7,998 bases of DNA from positions 1 through 7,998 of the forward strand of contig JACZYI010000079.1 in NCBI GenBank assembly GCA_022571175.1. The letters run 5' to 3'. A program made the position numbers and the translations under genes. The stretch comes from Pseudomonadota bacterium (GTDB lineage: Bacteria > Pseudomonadota > Alphaproteobacteria > Sphingomonadales > SMXR01). Below are positions 1-6,311 of this stretch, piece after piece (position 1 is the first letter of the stretch; the number at the start of each line of letters is the position of its first letter). The notes under the pieces were generated by a model that was not told the origin of the DNA, did no database searches, and worked only from the letters and a program-made list of their open reading frames with translations.

Positions 1-831
1 CAGTAGTTCAACCACGCGTAAGACCAAATCGGTGGCCGTGGTGCCCTCTTTCAGTTTTCCATCCAGCCGAAAACCAATTACCTCCGGGATCAGCATGGAA
101 ATTGGCTGGCCGAGCATGGCGGCTTCAGCTTCAATACCGCCCACGCCCCAACCTAGAATACCCAAGGCATTTATCATTGTAGTATGGCTGTCGGTGCCTA
201 CAAGGGTGTCTGGATAGGCAAAGGTTTCACCGTCCACTTCCTTGGACCAAACCGAACGAGCCAGATATTCCAGATTGACCTGATGGCAAATTCCGGTGCC
301 GGGCGGAACCACACGGAAGTTATCAAAGGCGTCCTGCCCCCAGCGCAAAAATTCATAGCGCTCGGCATTGCGTTTCATTTCAAAATCTACATTTTGGCTA
401 AAAGCGTTTGCCGTGCCAAAGTGATCAACCATAACCGAATGGTCAATGACCAGATCAACCGTAGCCAGAGGATTAATCTTTTCAGGATCGCCTCCGAGCT
501 TGACCATGGCATCCCTCATGGCGGCCAGATCGACCACTGCGGGTACACCGGTAAAATCCTGCATCAACACGCGAGCAGGGCGAAAACCGATTTCTTCCGA
601 GGACCGTTTTTCTTTTTGCCACAATACCATGGCCCGGGCATCGTCCAGAGTGACCGTTACGCCGTCTTCAAATCGCAACATATTTTCAAGCAGAACCTTT
701 AACGAATAAGGTAATTTTGAAATATCGCCCAGCTTTCCAGCCGCTTTTTCAAGACTGAAATAACTGTATTTTTTGCCCGCCGCTTCCAGTGTGGATTTGG
801 TCTCTAATGAGTCACGCCCGAACTCAGCCAT
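1..831 (-). CDS. acnA: Aconitate hydratase A, N-terminal part (cut by window edge)
   Basis: AcnA interconverts citrate and isocitrate through cis-aconitate in the TCA cycle, using a cytoplasmic [4Fe-4S] cluster. I read 277 uninterrupted codons on the minus strand from the ATG at 831 to the window edge; the family is about 890-900 residues, so roughly two thirds are missing, including the cluster-binding cysteines. Visible landmarks typical of bacterial AcnA/IRP1 are the N-terminus MAEFGRDSLETKSTL, the stretch GDISKLPYSLKVLLEN (about residues 35-50), QDFTGVP (91-97), DHSVMVD (130-136) and the active-site segment TDSHTTMINALGILGWGVGG (about 213-232). The start is supported by AAAGGA seven bases upstream and by the family's usual N-terminus. 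The gene diverges from the sortase-substrate gene. Nothing is broken in the visible part, and identification is very secure. Confidence 0.97.
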   Translation of the reverse strand, partial: MAEFGRDSLETKSTLEAAGKKYSYFSLEKAAGKLGDISKLPYSLKVLLENMLRFEDGVTVTLDDARAMVLWQKEKRSSEEIGFRPARVLMQDFTGVPAVVDLAAMRDAMVKLGGDPEKINPLATVDLVIDHSVMVDHFGTANAFSQNVDFEMKRNAERYEFLRWGQDAFDNFRVVPPGTGICHQVNLEYLARSVWSKEVDGETFAYPDTLVGTDSHTTMINALGILGWGVGGIEAEAAMLGQPISMLIPEVIGFRLDGKLKEGTTATDLVLRVVELL

Positions 832-838
832 AATTTTT

Positions 839-844
839 TCCTTT
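839..844 (-). promoter_or_regulatory. Ribosome binding site of acnA
   Basis: On the minus strand AAAGGA lies seven bases before the ATG at 831. The spacing is good and supports this start codon. Confidence 0.7.
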
Positions 845-896
845 GAAACATCCCGTTTGGAACAAGTCTCTCAGCCATCAGGACAGAGTGTTTCGC

Positions 897-926
897 CTTA
901 TGGCAAATAACAGGTTAACGGCTCAA
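897..926 (-). promoter_or_regulatory. Weak sigma-70-like promoter candidate for acnA
   Basis: Read on the minus strand, TTGAGC (921-926) and CATAAG (897-902) are 18 bases apart. Each matches four of six consensus bases. A start about seven bases on would give a leader of roughly 60 bases. Such weak matches occur often by chance, so this is only a candidate. Confidence 0.2.
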
Positions 927-1050
927 GTAAAACTCGAAGCTGTAGAATGACTCTGAAAAGAGCATCAATCAAGGAATGGCCACATTTCGGGCAAAATTTC
1001 TCCTTAAAGGCCTGTTCTGATGAAAACTGGATCACGGGGGCGTGCTAATT

Positions 1051-1054
1051 GGAG
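1051..1054 (+). promoter_or_regulatory. Ribosome binding site deciding the VIT/VWA gene start
   Basis: GGAG lies eight bases before the ATG at 1063. The alternative in-frame GTG at 1042 has only a run of G one base upstream, which is too close to serve. This favours the ATG. Confidence 0.6.
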
Positions 1055-1062
1055 TTTTCGAT

Positions 1063-3336
1063 ATGCTGCCCTTCAGGACTCTTAACCGCCGCAGCCGACT
1101 TGTTATCGCCTTAGCCACCTTCGCTTATTTTCTTACCCTGGCCACCATGCTTGTGCTGGCTCGTTCCGCAATGGCCTCTGGCCCTGATCTGATTGAATCC
1201 GTATCGGCCAGGGCACTGCATGATGGAGGCCTATTCCTCGCCACCGATGAACCCGGCCGCCTGCTGCCCGCCTTGAATCTCTCCACCCATGTGGAAATTA
1301 TTATCAACGGACCGGTGGCGAGGGTGCGCGTGCGCCAGACTTTCGTCAATCCGGATGATCGCTGGCTTGAGGGCATTTACACTTTTCCCTTGCCTGATAA
1401 ATCAGCGGTAGATCGACTGACGCTCATCGTGGGTGAAAAGCGGATTGATGGCATCATTATGGTAAAAGGGGAGGCCTTGATCATTTATCAAGCGGCCCGA
1501 TCAGCCGGTCAAAGGGCAAGCCTGGTCTCGCAGGAACGCCCTAATATTTTCACCAACCGCATAGCCAACATCGGCCCTGGCGAGACTATTATGGTTGAAA
1601 TTGAATACCAGCAGGGCCTGAGGTTTGATAACGGCTTTTTCAGCCTGCGATTTCCCACCGTCATCAGGCCACGTTATATTCCGGGTGAAATCATTGCCGA
1701 GGAAATGAAGGATGGAACCGGTTGGTCGTTTAATACAGACCAGGTTCCCGATGCCGGCCATATCACACCGCCAATTGCCGATCCTTATGGAGATAAAATT
1801 AATCCGGTCTCCATCACAATCACCCTAGATGCTGGTTTCCCGATCGGGCAAATTAGCAGTGCATTTCACGATGTGGTCATCGAATATGAAGGTGCCAGCA
1901 AGGCCATGATTGAGCTTGATCGTTCAAGCGTGCCGGCCGATCGTGACTTCGTCCTGGAGTGGCGTCCGGCTCAGGGGTATGAGCCGACGGTTGGTGTTTT
2001 TACCGAGACCATTGGTGATTATGATCACCATTTGATTTTTCTGATGCCTCCTGATGATGCCAACCTCACTGTTCGAGCAGAGGTTAGCATCCCAAGAGAA
2101 GTGATTTTCATCCTCGATGTGTCCGGCTCCATGTCCGGAGATGCGATCAAACAGGCAAAGGCAGCTCTTGGCTTGGCCATAAACCGGTTGACGCCTGAGG
2201 ATCGCTTCAATGTCATTTCCTTTAGCAATGAGGCCAGCATGATTTTTGAGCGCCCGCTTTATGCCACAGATGTAAATATTGCTCAGGCAACAGAGATCAT
2301 TGATAGCCTGATCGCCGATGGTGGCACGGAAATGGCAGCGGCTTTATCCCTAGCACTCGATTCGGCGAAAGATTTGGATCGCATTCGACAAATCATCTTT
2401 ATCACCGATGGGGCCGTTGGCAATGAAGCTAAACTTTTCCAAATGATCAACGCCGGCCTTGGCGACAGTCGCCTCTTTACCATTGGTATCAGTTCCACAC
2501 CCAATAGCTATTTCATGAGCGAGGCAGCTGAAGCCGGGCGCGGTAGCTACACCTATATCGGGGCCTTGGACCAAGTGCAGGAAAAAATGGCGGGCCTTTT
2601 TGAAAAGCTCGAAAACCCCGTTCTGAGCGATCTTGAACTGGAGCTTAAGGGGGGTATTGAGGCCCTCATTTATCCCGTCATCATCCCGGATCTCTACCAG
2701 GGCGAGCCAATTGTAATTGCGGTTCGAACACCGGCGGGAAGCGTGTTTCGCGGTCGTATGGTGGGCCAGGATGGTATCAGTGAGTGGAGCCGTTCCATAA
2801 CACATAACAGCACGGGTACCGCTGATGGCATCGCCAGCATCTGGGCCCGGTTTAAAATTCTGGACATCAACCGACGTGCCCGGAAAGAAGGGTCCCAGTG
2901 GCAGGAAGAGACAATCGCGGAAATTGTTTCGGTGGCACTCGCCTACAAGCTGGTAACGGATCACACTAGCCTGGTGGCGGTTGATGATGAGGTGGCGCGG
3001 CCCGATGGCGAAGCTCTGGACCGGGCTGTTGTTGAGACCAACTTGCCCGATGGCATGGATCCTGACTTCGCGGAATCCGCTGTCCTCTACAAGACCCAAC
3101 AAAACAATATAAGGGTGATGACACCATCAACTTCGCAATCTAACCAGAGATTAGTGAGCGCACCGACGTTTCCCGCACCCTTGCCGCTTGATATGCAGTC
3201 TTTACAGGCGGAAGCTGAGTTTGCTCTGCCGCAAACGGCTACCGCAGCAGAGCTGAGGATTCTGGTCGGTTTGATACTGCTCTTGATCAGTGTGGCCGGG
3301 TTTATGTGGTGGCGCCAGCGCCCGGCCCAAATTTAA
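1063..3336 (+). CDS. VIT and VWA domain protein, marine proteobacterial sortase substrate
   Basis: This is a predicted secreted adhesion- or binding-type protein of 757 residues, the likely sole substrate of the sortase encoded next. From the N-terminus: a signal peptide with basic RTLNRRSR, a long hydrophobic core and a likely cut after AMA (about residue 38); a VIT (vault/inter-alpha-trypsin) domain at about 67-185; a VWA domain at about 347-510 with a complete MIDAS (DVSGS at 352-356, T422 in DGGTE, D449 in TDG); a beta-rich region holding TSLVAVD (635-641); a Ser/Thr/Pro-rich linker; and the sorting signal LPQTAT (722-727), then a hydrophobic helix and WWRQR. There is no cysteine. The architecture fits the family I recall as TIGR03788. 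An in-frame GTG at 1042 would add seven residues. Ligand and final location are unknown. Confidence 0.93.
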   Translation: MLPFRTLNRRSRLVIALATFAYFLTLATMLVLARSAMASGPDLIESVSARALHDGGLFLATDEPGRLLPALNLSTHVEIIINGPVARVRVRQTFVNPDDRWLEGIYTFPLPDKSAVDRLTLIVGEKRIDGIIMVKGEALIIYQAARSAGQRASLVSQERPNIFTNRIANIGPGETIMVEIEYQQGLRFDNGFFSLRFPTVIRPRYIPGEIIAEEMKDGTGWSFNTDQVPDAGHITPPIADPYGDKINPVSITITLDAGFPIGQISSAFHDVVIEYEGASKAMIELDRSSVPADRDFVLEWRPAQGYEPTVGVFTETIGDYDHHLIFLMPPDDANLTVRAEVSIPREVIFILDVSGSMSGDAIKQAKAALGLAINRLTPEDRFNVISFSNEASMIFERPLYATDVNIAQATEIIDSLIADGGTEMAAALSLALDSAKDLDRIRQIIFITDGAVGNEAKLFQMINAGLGDSRLFTIGISSTPNSYFMSEAAEAGRGSYTYIGALDQVQEKMAGLFEKLENPVLSDLELELKGGIEALIYPVIIPDLYQGEPIVIAVRTPAGSVFRGRMVGQDGISEWSRSITHNSTGTADGIASIWARFKILDINRRARKEGSQWQEETIAEIVSVALAYKLVTDHTSLVAVDDEVARPDGEALDRAVVETNLPDGMDPDFAESAVLYKTQQNNIRVMTPSTSQSNQRLVSAPTFPAPLPLDMQSLQAEAEFALPQTATAAELRILVGLILLLISVAGFMWWRQRPAQI
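3226..3333 (+). other. C-terminal sortase sorting signal (LPQTAT, helix, basic tail)
   Basis: This codes for the last 36 residues of the VIT/VWA protein. It holds LPQTAT, a spacer, a hydrophobic helix (about ILVGLILLLISVAGFMWW) and a short tail with two arginines. The order matches the tripartite signal of sortase substrates, with Ala in place of the Gly of classical LPXTG. Cleavage is expected between Thr and Ala; that is inferred from the sortase family. Confidence 0.88.
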
Positions 3337-3929
3337 TGAAGGCGGTTGCAGGTCTTAAGTGCCGTGGTTTGATATTCCCCCTGGTAATAATGGTCATTGC
3401 ACTGGCTGGAGGAAAAGAACTTGGCCACGGCATTTATATCAAGGGCAAAGCAATGCTTGCTCAAGGGATGCTCCAGAGCGCCTGGGAAAAAACTTTAGCA
3501 ACCGGCCAAATTCATAAGGCCTGGCCTTGGGCCGACAGCTGGCCAGTGGCACGGCTTCAGGTGAAGCGGCTTCATATTGATCTCTTGATCCTTAAAGGGG
3601 TCAGTGGTGAGGCACTGGCTTTTGGCCCTGGCCAGATGGATGGTCTTGCCCGGCCGGGTGACAGGGGGGTGGCTCTTTTAGCTGGTCACCGGGATACACA
3701 TTTTGCCTTCCTGAAAAATCTTCTGCCCGGCGATAAAATCCAGATTGAAACAGAGGATGGCAACAGTTCAACATTTGTGGTGTTTAACCATCAGATTGTG
3801 GATGCTCGCCGCACTTTTATACGAAATGATCGCACGGCTGCGTCTTTGATTCTTTCCACCTGTTATCCCTTTGACAGCCTCTTGCCGGGAGGTCCATTGC
3901 GCTATCTCGTCTATGCTGAGAAAATATGA
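3336..3929 (+). CDS. Class GN sortase, marine proteobacterial type
   Basis: Sortases are membrane-anchored cysteine transpeptidases that cut a sorting motif and pass the substrate to a nucleophile. The 197-residue product has one N-terminal hydrophobic anchor (about residues 12-26), then the sortase beta-barrel. All three catalytic residues are visible: H118 in LAGHRDTHF, C176 in LSTCYPF and R189 in GPLRYLVY. The start ATG overlaps the preceding stop by one base (TAATG). I see no clear ribosome site, so translational coupling is likely. An in-frame GTG at 3306 would add ten residues inside the previous gene and is less likely. With the adjacent LPQTAT protein this fits the Gram-negative sortase family I recall as TIGR03784. 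The acceptor is unknown. A general class D/E sortase is less likely given the partner. Confidence 0.93.
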   Translation: MKAVAGLKCRGLIFPLVIMVIALAGGKELGHGIYIKGKAMLAQGMLQSAWEKTLATGQIHKAWPWADSWPVARLQVKRLHIDLLILKGVSGEALAFGPGQMDGLARPGDRGVALLAGHRDTHFAFLKNLLPGDKIQIETEDGNSSTFVVFNHQIVDARRTFIRNDRTAASLILSTCYPFDSLLPGGPLRYLVYAEKI

Positions 3930-4002
3930 GCAAAACTAATTCGCTAATTTTGCCCTAGGCCCACCCATCGGAATTGGATAGGCTCGGCCATCATGAGCAA
4001 AA
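3926..4002 (+). repeat. Ten-base direct repeat flanking the sortase-ccmA gap
   Basis: ATGAGCAAAA occurs at 3926-3935, overlapping the sortase stop, and again at 3993-4002 as the ccmA start. The first copy opens an 11-codon frame (MSKTNSLILP, stop at 3956-3958) that resembles only the first three residues of CcmA (MSKITW). The 63-base gap between the genes shows no terminator hairpin and no good promoter. The repeat may be chance, since this is a common way for a gene to begin. Confidence 0.4.
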
Positions 4003-4634
4003 TCACCTGGACCACTGCAATTGAAGTACGAAATCTAGCATGCCGACGCGGCGGGCGACCGGTATTTGAGGGATTGAGCTTCAATCTTTCTTCTTGTGGT
4101 GCGCTGGTTCTGAAGGGCCCCAACGGATGCGGAAAATCTTCAACCTTGAGGTTGCTGGCGGGTCTTTTATCGGCCTCAGCCGGTGGCCTTTATCTCAATG
4201 GCAGTGACAATAGTGCTGGTACGGAAGAGCTTGGCACAAATTGTCATTTTTATGGTCATCTGACCGGACTGAAAACGGCTATGACTGTTCTCGAAAACAT
4301 TACTTTCTGGGCCGAGCTTTATGGTCCGGCGATGGCAGCAGCAGAAGCCTGCGGGAGAATGGGACTGCAAAAGCTTTTGCATTTACCCGTTCGTATCCTT
4401 TCAGATGGTCAAAGGCGACGCGCTTCATTTGCCCGTTTGCTGGTCTCTGACCGCCCTTTATGGCTATTGGATGAGCCGAGTGTGGGTTTGGATGCGTCTT
4501 CTGTAGAGCGTCTAGATCATCTGATGGCCGACCATCGCGCCAGAGGTGGCATGGTTATTGCCGCCAGCCATTTGGGTTTGGGTCTTGGCGATGCGCAGGT
4601 TATTCGTCTGGGGGGCGAGGCAAAGGCCGCATGA
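3993..4634 (+). CDS. ccmA: Heme exporter ATP-binding protein CcmA
   Basis: CcmA is the cytoplasmic ATPase of the CcmABCD complex; ATP hydrolysis releases heme-loaded CcmE from CcmC/CcmD. The 213-residue product is a compact ABC ATPase of normal family length. Motifs seen are Walker A GPNGCGKSS (42-50, K48), the CcmA-type segment FYGHLTGLKTAMTVLENI (about 86-103), signature LSDGQRRR (136-143), Walker B LWLLDEPSVGLD (156-167) and the switch His in ASH (H193). The signature has Asp where I recall Ala in most CcmA (LSAGQ), a small change compatible with function. The start at 3993 gives a normal N-terminus with only a weak upstream GGATAGG. The stop overlaps the ccmB start (ATGA), so the two are coupled. 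It follows the sortase gene by 63 bases in the same direction and might share its transcript. Confidence 0.96.
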   Translation: MSKITWTTAIEVRNLACRRGGRPVFEGLSFNLSSCGALVLKGPNGCGKSSTLRLLAGLLSASAGGLYLNGSDNSAGTEELGTNCHFYGHLTGLKTAMTVLENITFWAELYGPAMAAAEACGRMGLQKLLHLPVRILSDGQRRRASFARLLVSDRPLWLLDEPSVGLDASSVERLDHLMADHRARGGMVIAASHLGLGLGDAQVIRLGGEAKAA

Positions 4635-5296
4635 ACTCATTTTTGACCATATTGAAGCGGGATGTGCGTCTGGCCATCCGGGATGGAAATACCGGTGGAA
4701 TGGCGGTTGCTTTTTTTCTGATCGTGGTAACGCTCTTTCCACTCGGTGTGGGTCCGGAACTCCCCATATTGGCTCGCATCAGTGCCGGCGTGATCTGGGC
4801 TGCTGCACTTCTGTCGGCGCTTTTATCACTGGACGGTTTGTTTCAGGCAGATTTTGAAGATGGTGCTCTCGATCTTTTTGCGCTTTCGGATCCACCACTT
4901 GAATATGTTGTGGCCGCCAAAGCAGTGGCGCACTGGGTTGTGACCGGACTTCCCATAATTGTGGCGGCGCCGTTTTTGGCAATTTTAATGAATATTCCTG
5001 CGGACGGGCTTTGGATTTTGATACTTTCCATGACCATAGGCACTCCCGGGCTCAGTTTCATTGGTGCCATCGGGGCGGCGTTGACTGTCACCTTAAAGCA
5101 GGGTGGGGCATTGGTGCCAATTTTGGTTTTGCCACTCTATATTCCCATTCTTATATTCGGAGTGTCGGCTATAGACTCGGCCATATTTGGAGGAAATCCG
5201 GTTCCGTCTCTCTTGATTCTGGGGGCGATTACACTATTTGCAATGGGACTCGCACCCTTCGCCGCGGCAGCCGCACTCAGAGCCGCTCTGGAATAG
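4631..5296 (+). CDS. ccmB: Heme exporter membrane protein CcmB
   Basis: CcmB is the inner-membrane subunit that pairs with CcmA in the ABC transporter of cytochrome c maturation system I. The 221-residue product is close to the usual length and has about six hydrophobic segments (near 24-44, 46-68, 98-120, 126-152, 160-182 and 190-216). The cytoplasmic-looking stretch FQADFEDGALDLF (71-83) lies between helices 2 and 3 and is typical of the family. The N-terminus LKRDVRLAIRDG is also characteristic. The start overlaps the ccmA stop in ATGA, the usual coupling of these two subunits. Nothing is missing or broken. Confidence 0.95.
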   Translation: MNSFLTILKRDVRLAIRDGNTGGMAVAFFLIVVTLFPLGVGPELPILARISAGVIWAAALLSALLSLDGLFQADFEDGALDLFALSDPPLEYVVAAKAVAHWVVTGLPIIVAAPFLAILMNIPADGLWILILSMTIGTPGLSFIGAIGAALTVTLKQGGALVPILVLPLYIPILIFGVSAIDSAIFGGNPVPSLLILGAITLFAMGLAPFAAAAALRAALE

Positions 5297-5366
5297 GATG
5301 CTCGTTCACACATCTTTGTTAAATCACACATTGCATCACAAGCCAGCCGGGGTTAGATCAAGTCCT

Positions 5367-6086
5367 ATGCAAAAATATGCAAACCCATTGAGATTTACCC
5401 GACTGGCAGACAAAATCTTACCCTGGTCGAGCGCTGTCGCGGTTGCGGCTTTTATCGGGGGACTGTATTTGGCACTGGCGGCATCGCCCCCTGACTTTCA
5501 GCAAGGCGAAAGCGTTCGTCTGATGTATGTGCATGTGCCCAATGCCTGGCTCAGCACCCAAACTTATATGTTTATTGCGCTCCTGAGTGCAGTCTCGATT
5601 ATCTGGAAACATCCACTTGCCGACCTTGGCGCCAAGGCAGCGGCACCGATTGGGTTGATCTTTACCGGCCTTGCCCTGATCACGGGCTCTATCTGGGGCA
5701 AACCCATGTGGGGCACTTGGTGGGTGTGGGATGCTCGTCTGACTTCGGTCCTGGTCCTGTTTTTTCTTTATCTGGGTTATATGGCTATTTGGCGTGCGAT
5801 TGAAGATCAGCAAAAGGCTTCAAAAGTGGCGGCAATCTTGGCGCTTGTTGGCGTTGTGAATATTCCGATCATCAAATTTTCTGTGGAATGGTGGAACACC
5901 CTGCACCAGCCCTCGAGTGTCTTCCGGGCAGAAGGGCCTGCCATTGACGGGTCCATGTTGTGGCCACTTTTGGTGATGGTGCTGGCATTTCAGGCCTATT
6001 TTGTCACCGTCTTGCTCTGGCGGATGAAGGCTGAGATCGTGGAACGGAAGCTGCTGGCTCTCCAGTATCAGGAGGCGAGCGAGTGA
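5367..6086 (+). CDS. ccmC: Heme exporter protein CcmC (heme handling, WWD family)
   Basis: CcmC is an inner-membrane protein with six expected transmembrane helices that binds heme on the periplasmic side and loads it on CcmE. In the 239-residue product I see the two conserved axial histidines, H56 in MYVHVPNAW and H180 in WWNTLHQP, and between them the tryptophan-rich heme site WGKPMWGTWWVWD (110-122). I chose the ATG at 5367 because the protein then begins QKYANPLRFTRLADKILPW, the normal N-terminus and length. An in-frame ATG at 5298 would add 23 atypical residues. The ribosome site for 5367 is weak, and the 70 bases after ccmB hold no clear promoter. The stop overlaps the ccmD start region. 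Confidence 0.95.
   Translation: MQKYANPLRFTRLADKILPWSSAVAVAAFIGGLYLALAASPPDFQQGESVRLMYVHVPNAWLSTQTYMFIALLSAVSIIWKHPLADLGAKAAAPIGLIFTGLALITGSIWGKPMWGTWWVWDARLTSVLVLFFLYLGYMAIWRAIEDQQKASKVAAILALVGVVNIPIIKFSVEWWNTLHQPSSVFRAEGPAIDGSMLWPLLVMVLAFQAYFVTVLLWRMKAEIVERKLLALQYQEASE
6070..6075 (+). promoter_or_regulatory. Strong ribosome binding site of ccmD
   Basis: A perfect AGGAGG inside the 3' end of ccmC lies seven bases before a GTG at 6083 and ten before the ATG at 6086. It fits either start, so the first residue of CcmD stays uncertain by one codon. Confidence 0.7.
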
Positions 6087-6310
6087 TGAGTACTCTCATG
6101 GATATTGTAAATTATGGTAAATATGCTCCCTATATATGGTCGAGTTATGCCATTGTAATGGGGGTCATTTTTTATATGGGTATGTCCAGTTTCAAGAGAC
6201 TTGCCCGACTTCAAAAAGATCTGGATCGGATAAAGGGGACCCGGTCTGATCGCTCTGAGCAATCGGAGCGACCCGGGCGAAATGGCTCCAGTGATTATTC
6301 GGAGGACTGA
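6086..6310 (+). CDS. ccmD: Small heme exporter protein CcmD
   Basis: CcmD is a small single-span membrane protein needed to release holo-CcmE from the CcmABC complex. The product has about 74 residues. The N-terminus contains NYGKYAPYIWSSYAIVMGVIFYMG, in which the pattern before and within the helix (GKYAPYIWSSYAI) is typical of the family. A basic stretch (FKRLARLQKDLDRIK) follows, and then a hydrophilic tail rich in Ser, Arg, Glu and Asp that is probably disordered. The start is ATG 6086, overlapping the ccmC stop by one base; GTG 6083 is nearly as good and would add one residue. Its 3' end carries the ribosome site of ccmE. Position between ccmC and ccmE supports the call. Confidence 0.9.
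   Translation: MSTLMDIVNYGKYAPYIWSSYAIVMGVIFYMGMSSFKRLARLQKDLDRIKGTRSDRSEQSERPGRNGSSDYSED
6240..6277 (+). other. Possible interrupted hairpin in the ccmD 3' end
   Basis: TCGCTC (6250-6255) pairs with GAGCGA (6266-6271) around a ten-base loop. Outside it CCCGG (6240-6244) can pair with CCGGG (6273-6277) across an asymmetric internal loop. It lies about 24 bases before the ccmE ribosome site and has no T-run, so it is not a terminator. It may be incidental, arising from Arg/Ser/Glu codons. Confidence 0.3.
6301..6305 (+). promoter_or_regulatory. Ribosome binding site deciding the ccmE start
   Basis: GGAGG lies six bases before the GTG at 6312. It supports that GTG over the in-frame ATG at 6282, which has no such site. 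Confidence 0.7.
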
Positions 6311-6311
6311 A

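Larger units (their letters stand above)
832..1062. other. Divergent intergenic region between acnA and the VIT/VWA gene
   Basis: These 231 bases separate two outward-reading genes and must hold the acnA promoter, and probably the promoter that drives the rightward genes. I see no strong consensus promoter on the plus strand, no convincing operator palindrome and no terminator hairpin. There is no credible gene. A 21-codon reading frame at 1020-1085 overlaps the next gene and has no supporting features. Confidence 0.6.

Noticed and set aside
184..702. 172-codon open frame on the plus strand across the aconitase gene
   Set aside because: The minus strand here encodes unmistakable AcnA sequence. 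This frame is its antisense shadow.
1020..1085. 21-codon frame upstream of the VIT/VWA gene as a leader peptide
   Set aside because: It overlaps the signal peptide coding region in another frame, has only a distant AAAGG and shows no attenuation structure.
1063..1176. Twin-arginine (Tat) export signal suggested by NRRSRL
   Set aside because: The motif lacks the usual residues after the arginine pair (x-F-L-K) and the hydrophobic core is long and strong, so ordinary Sec export is more likely.
2350..3102. 250-codon open frame on the minus strand inside the VIT/VWA gene
   Set aside because: It lies wholly within a clearly recognisable gene, resembles no family I know and has no ribosome site. 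It is a codon-composition shadow.
3126..3335. Mobile element or recombination site near the sortase pair
   Set aside because: I saw no terminal inverted repeats, target duplications, transposase or integrase frames at either edge of the pair.
3930..3992. Separate promoter for ccmA in the gap
   Set aside because: The best pairing (TTGCCC with a GGATAG-like box) has poor matches and poor spacing. I do not list it.
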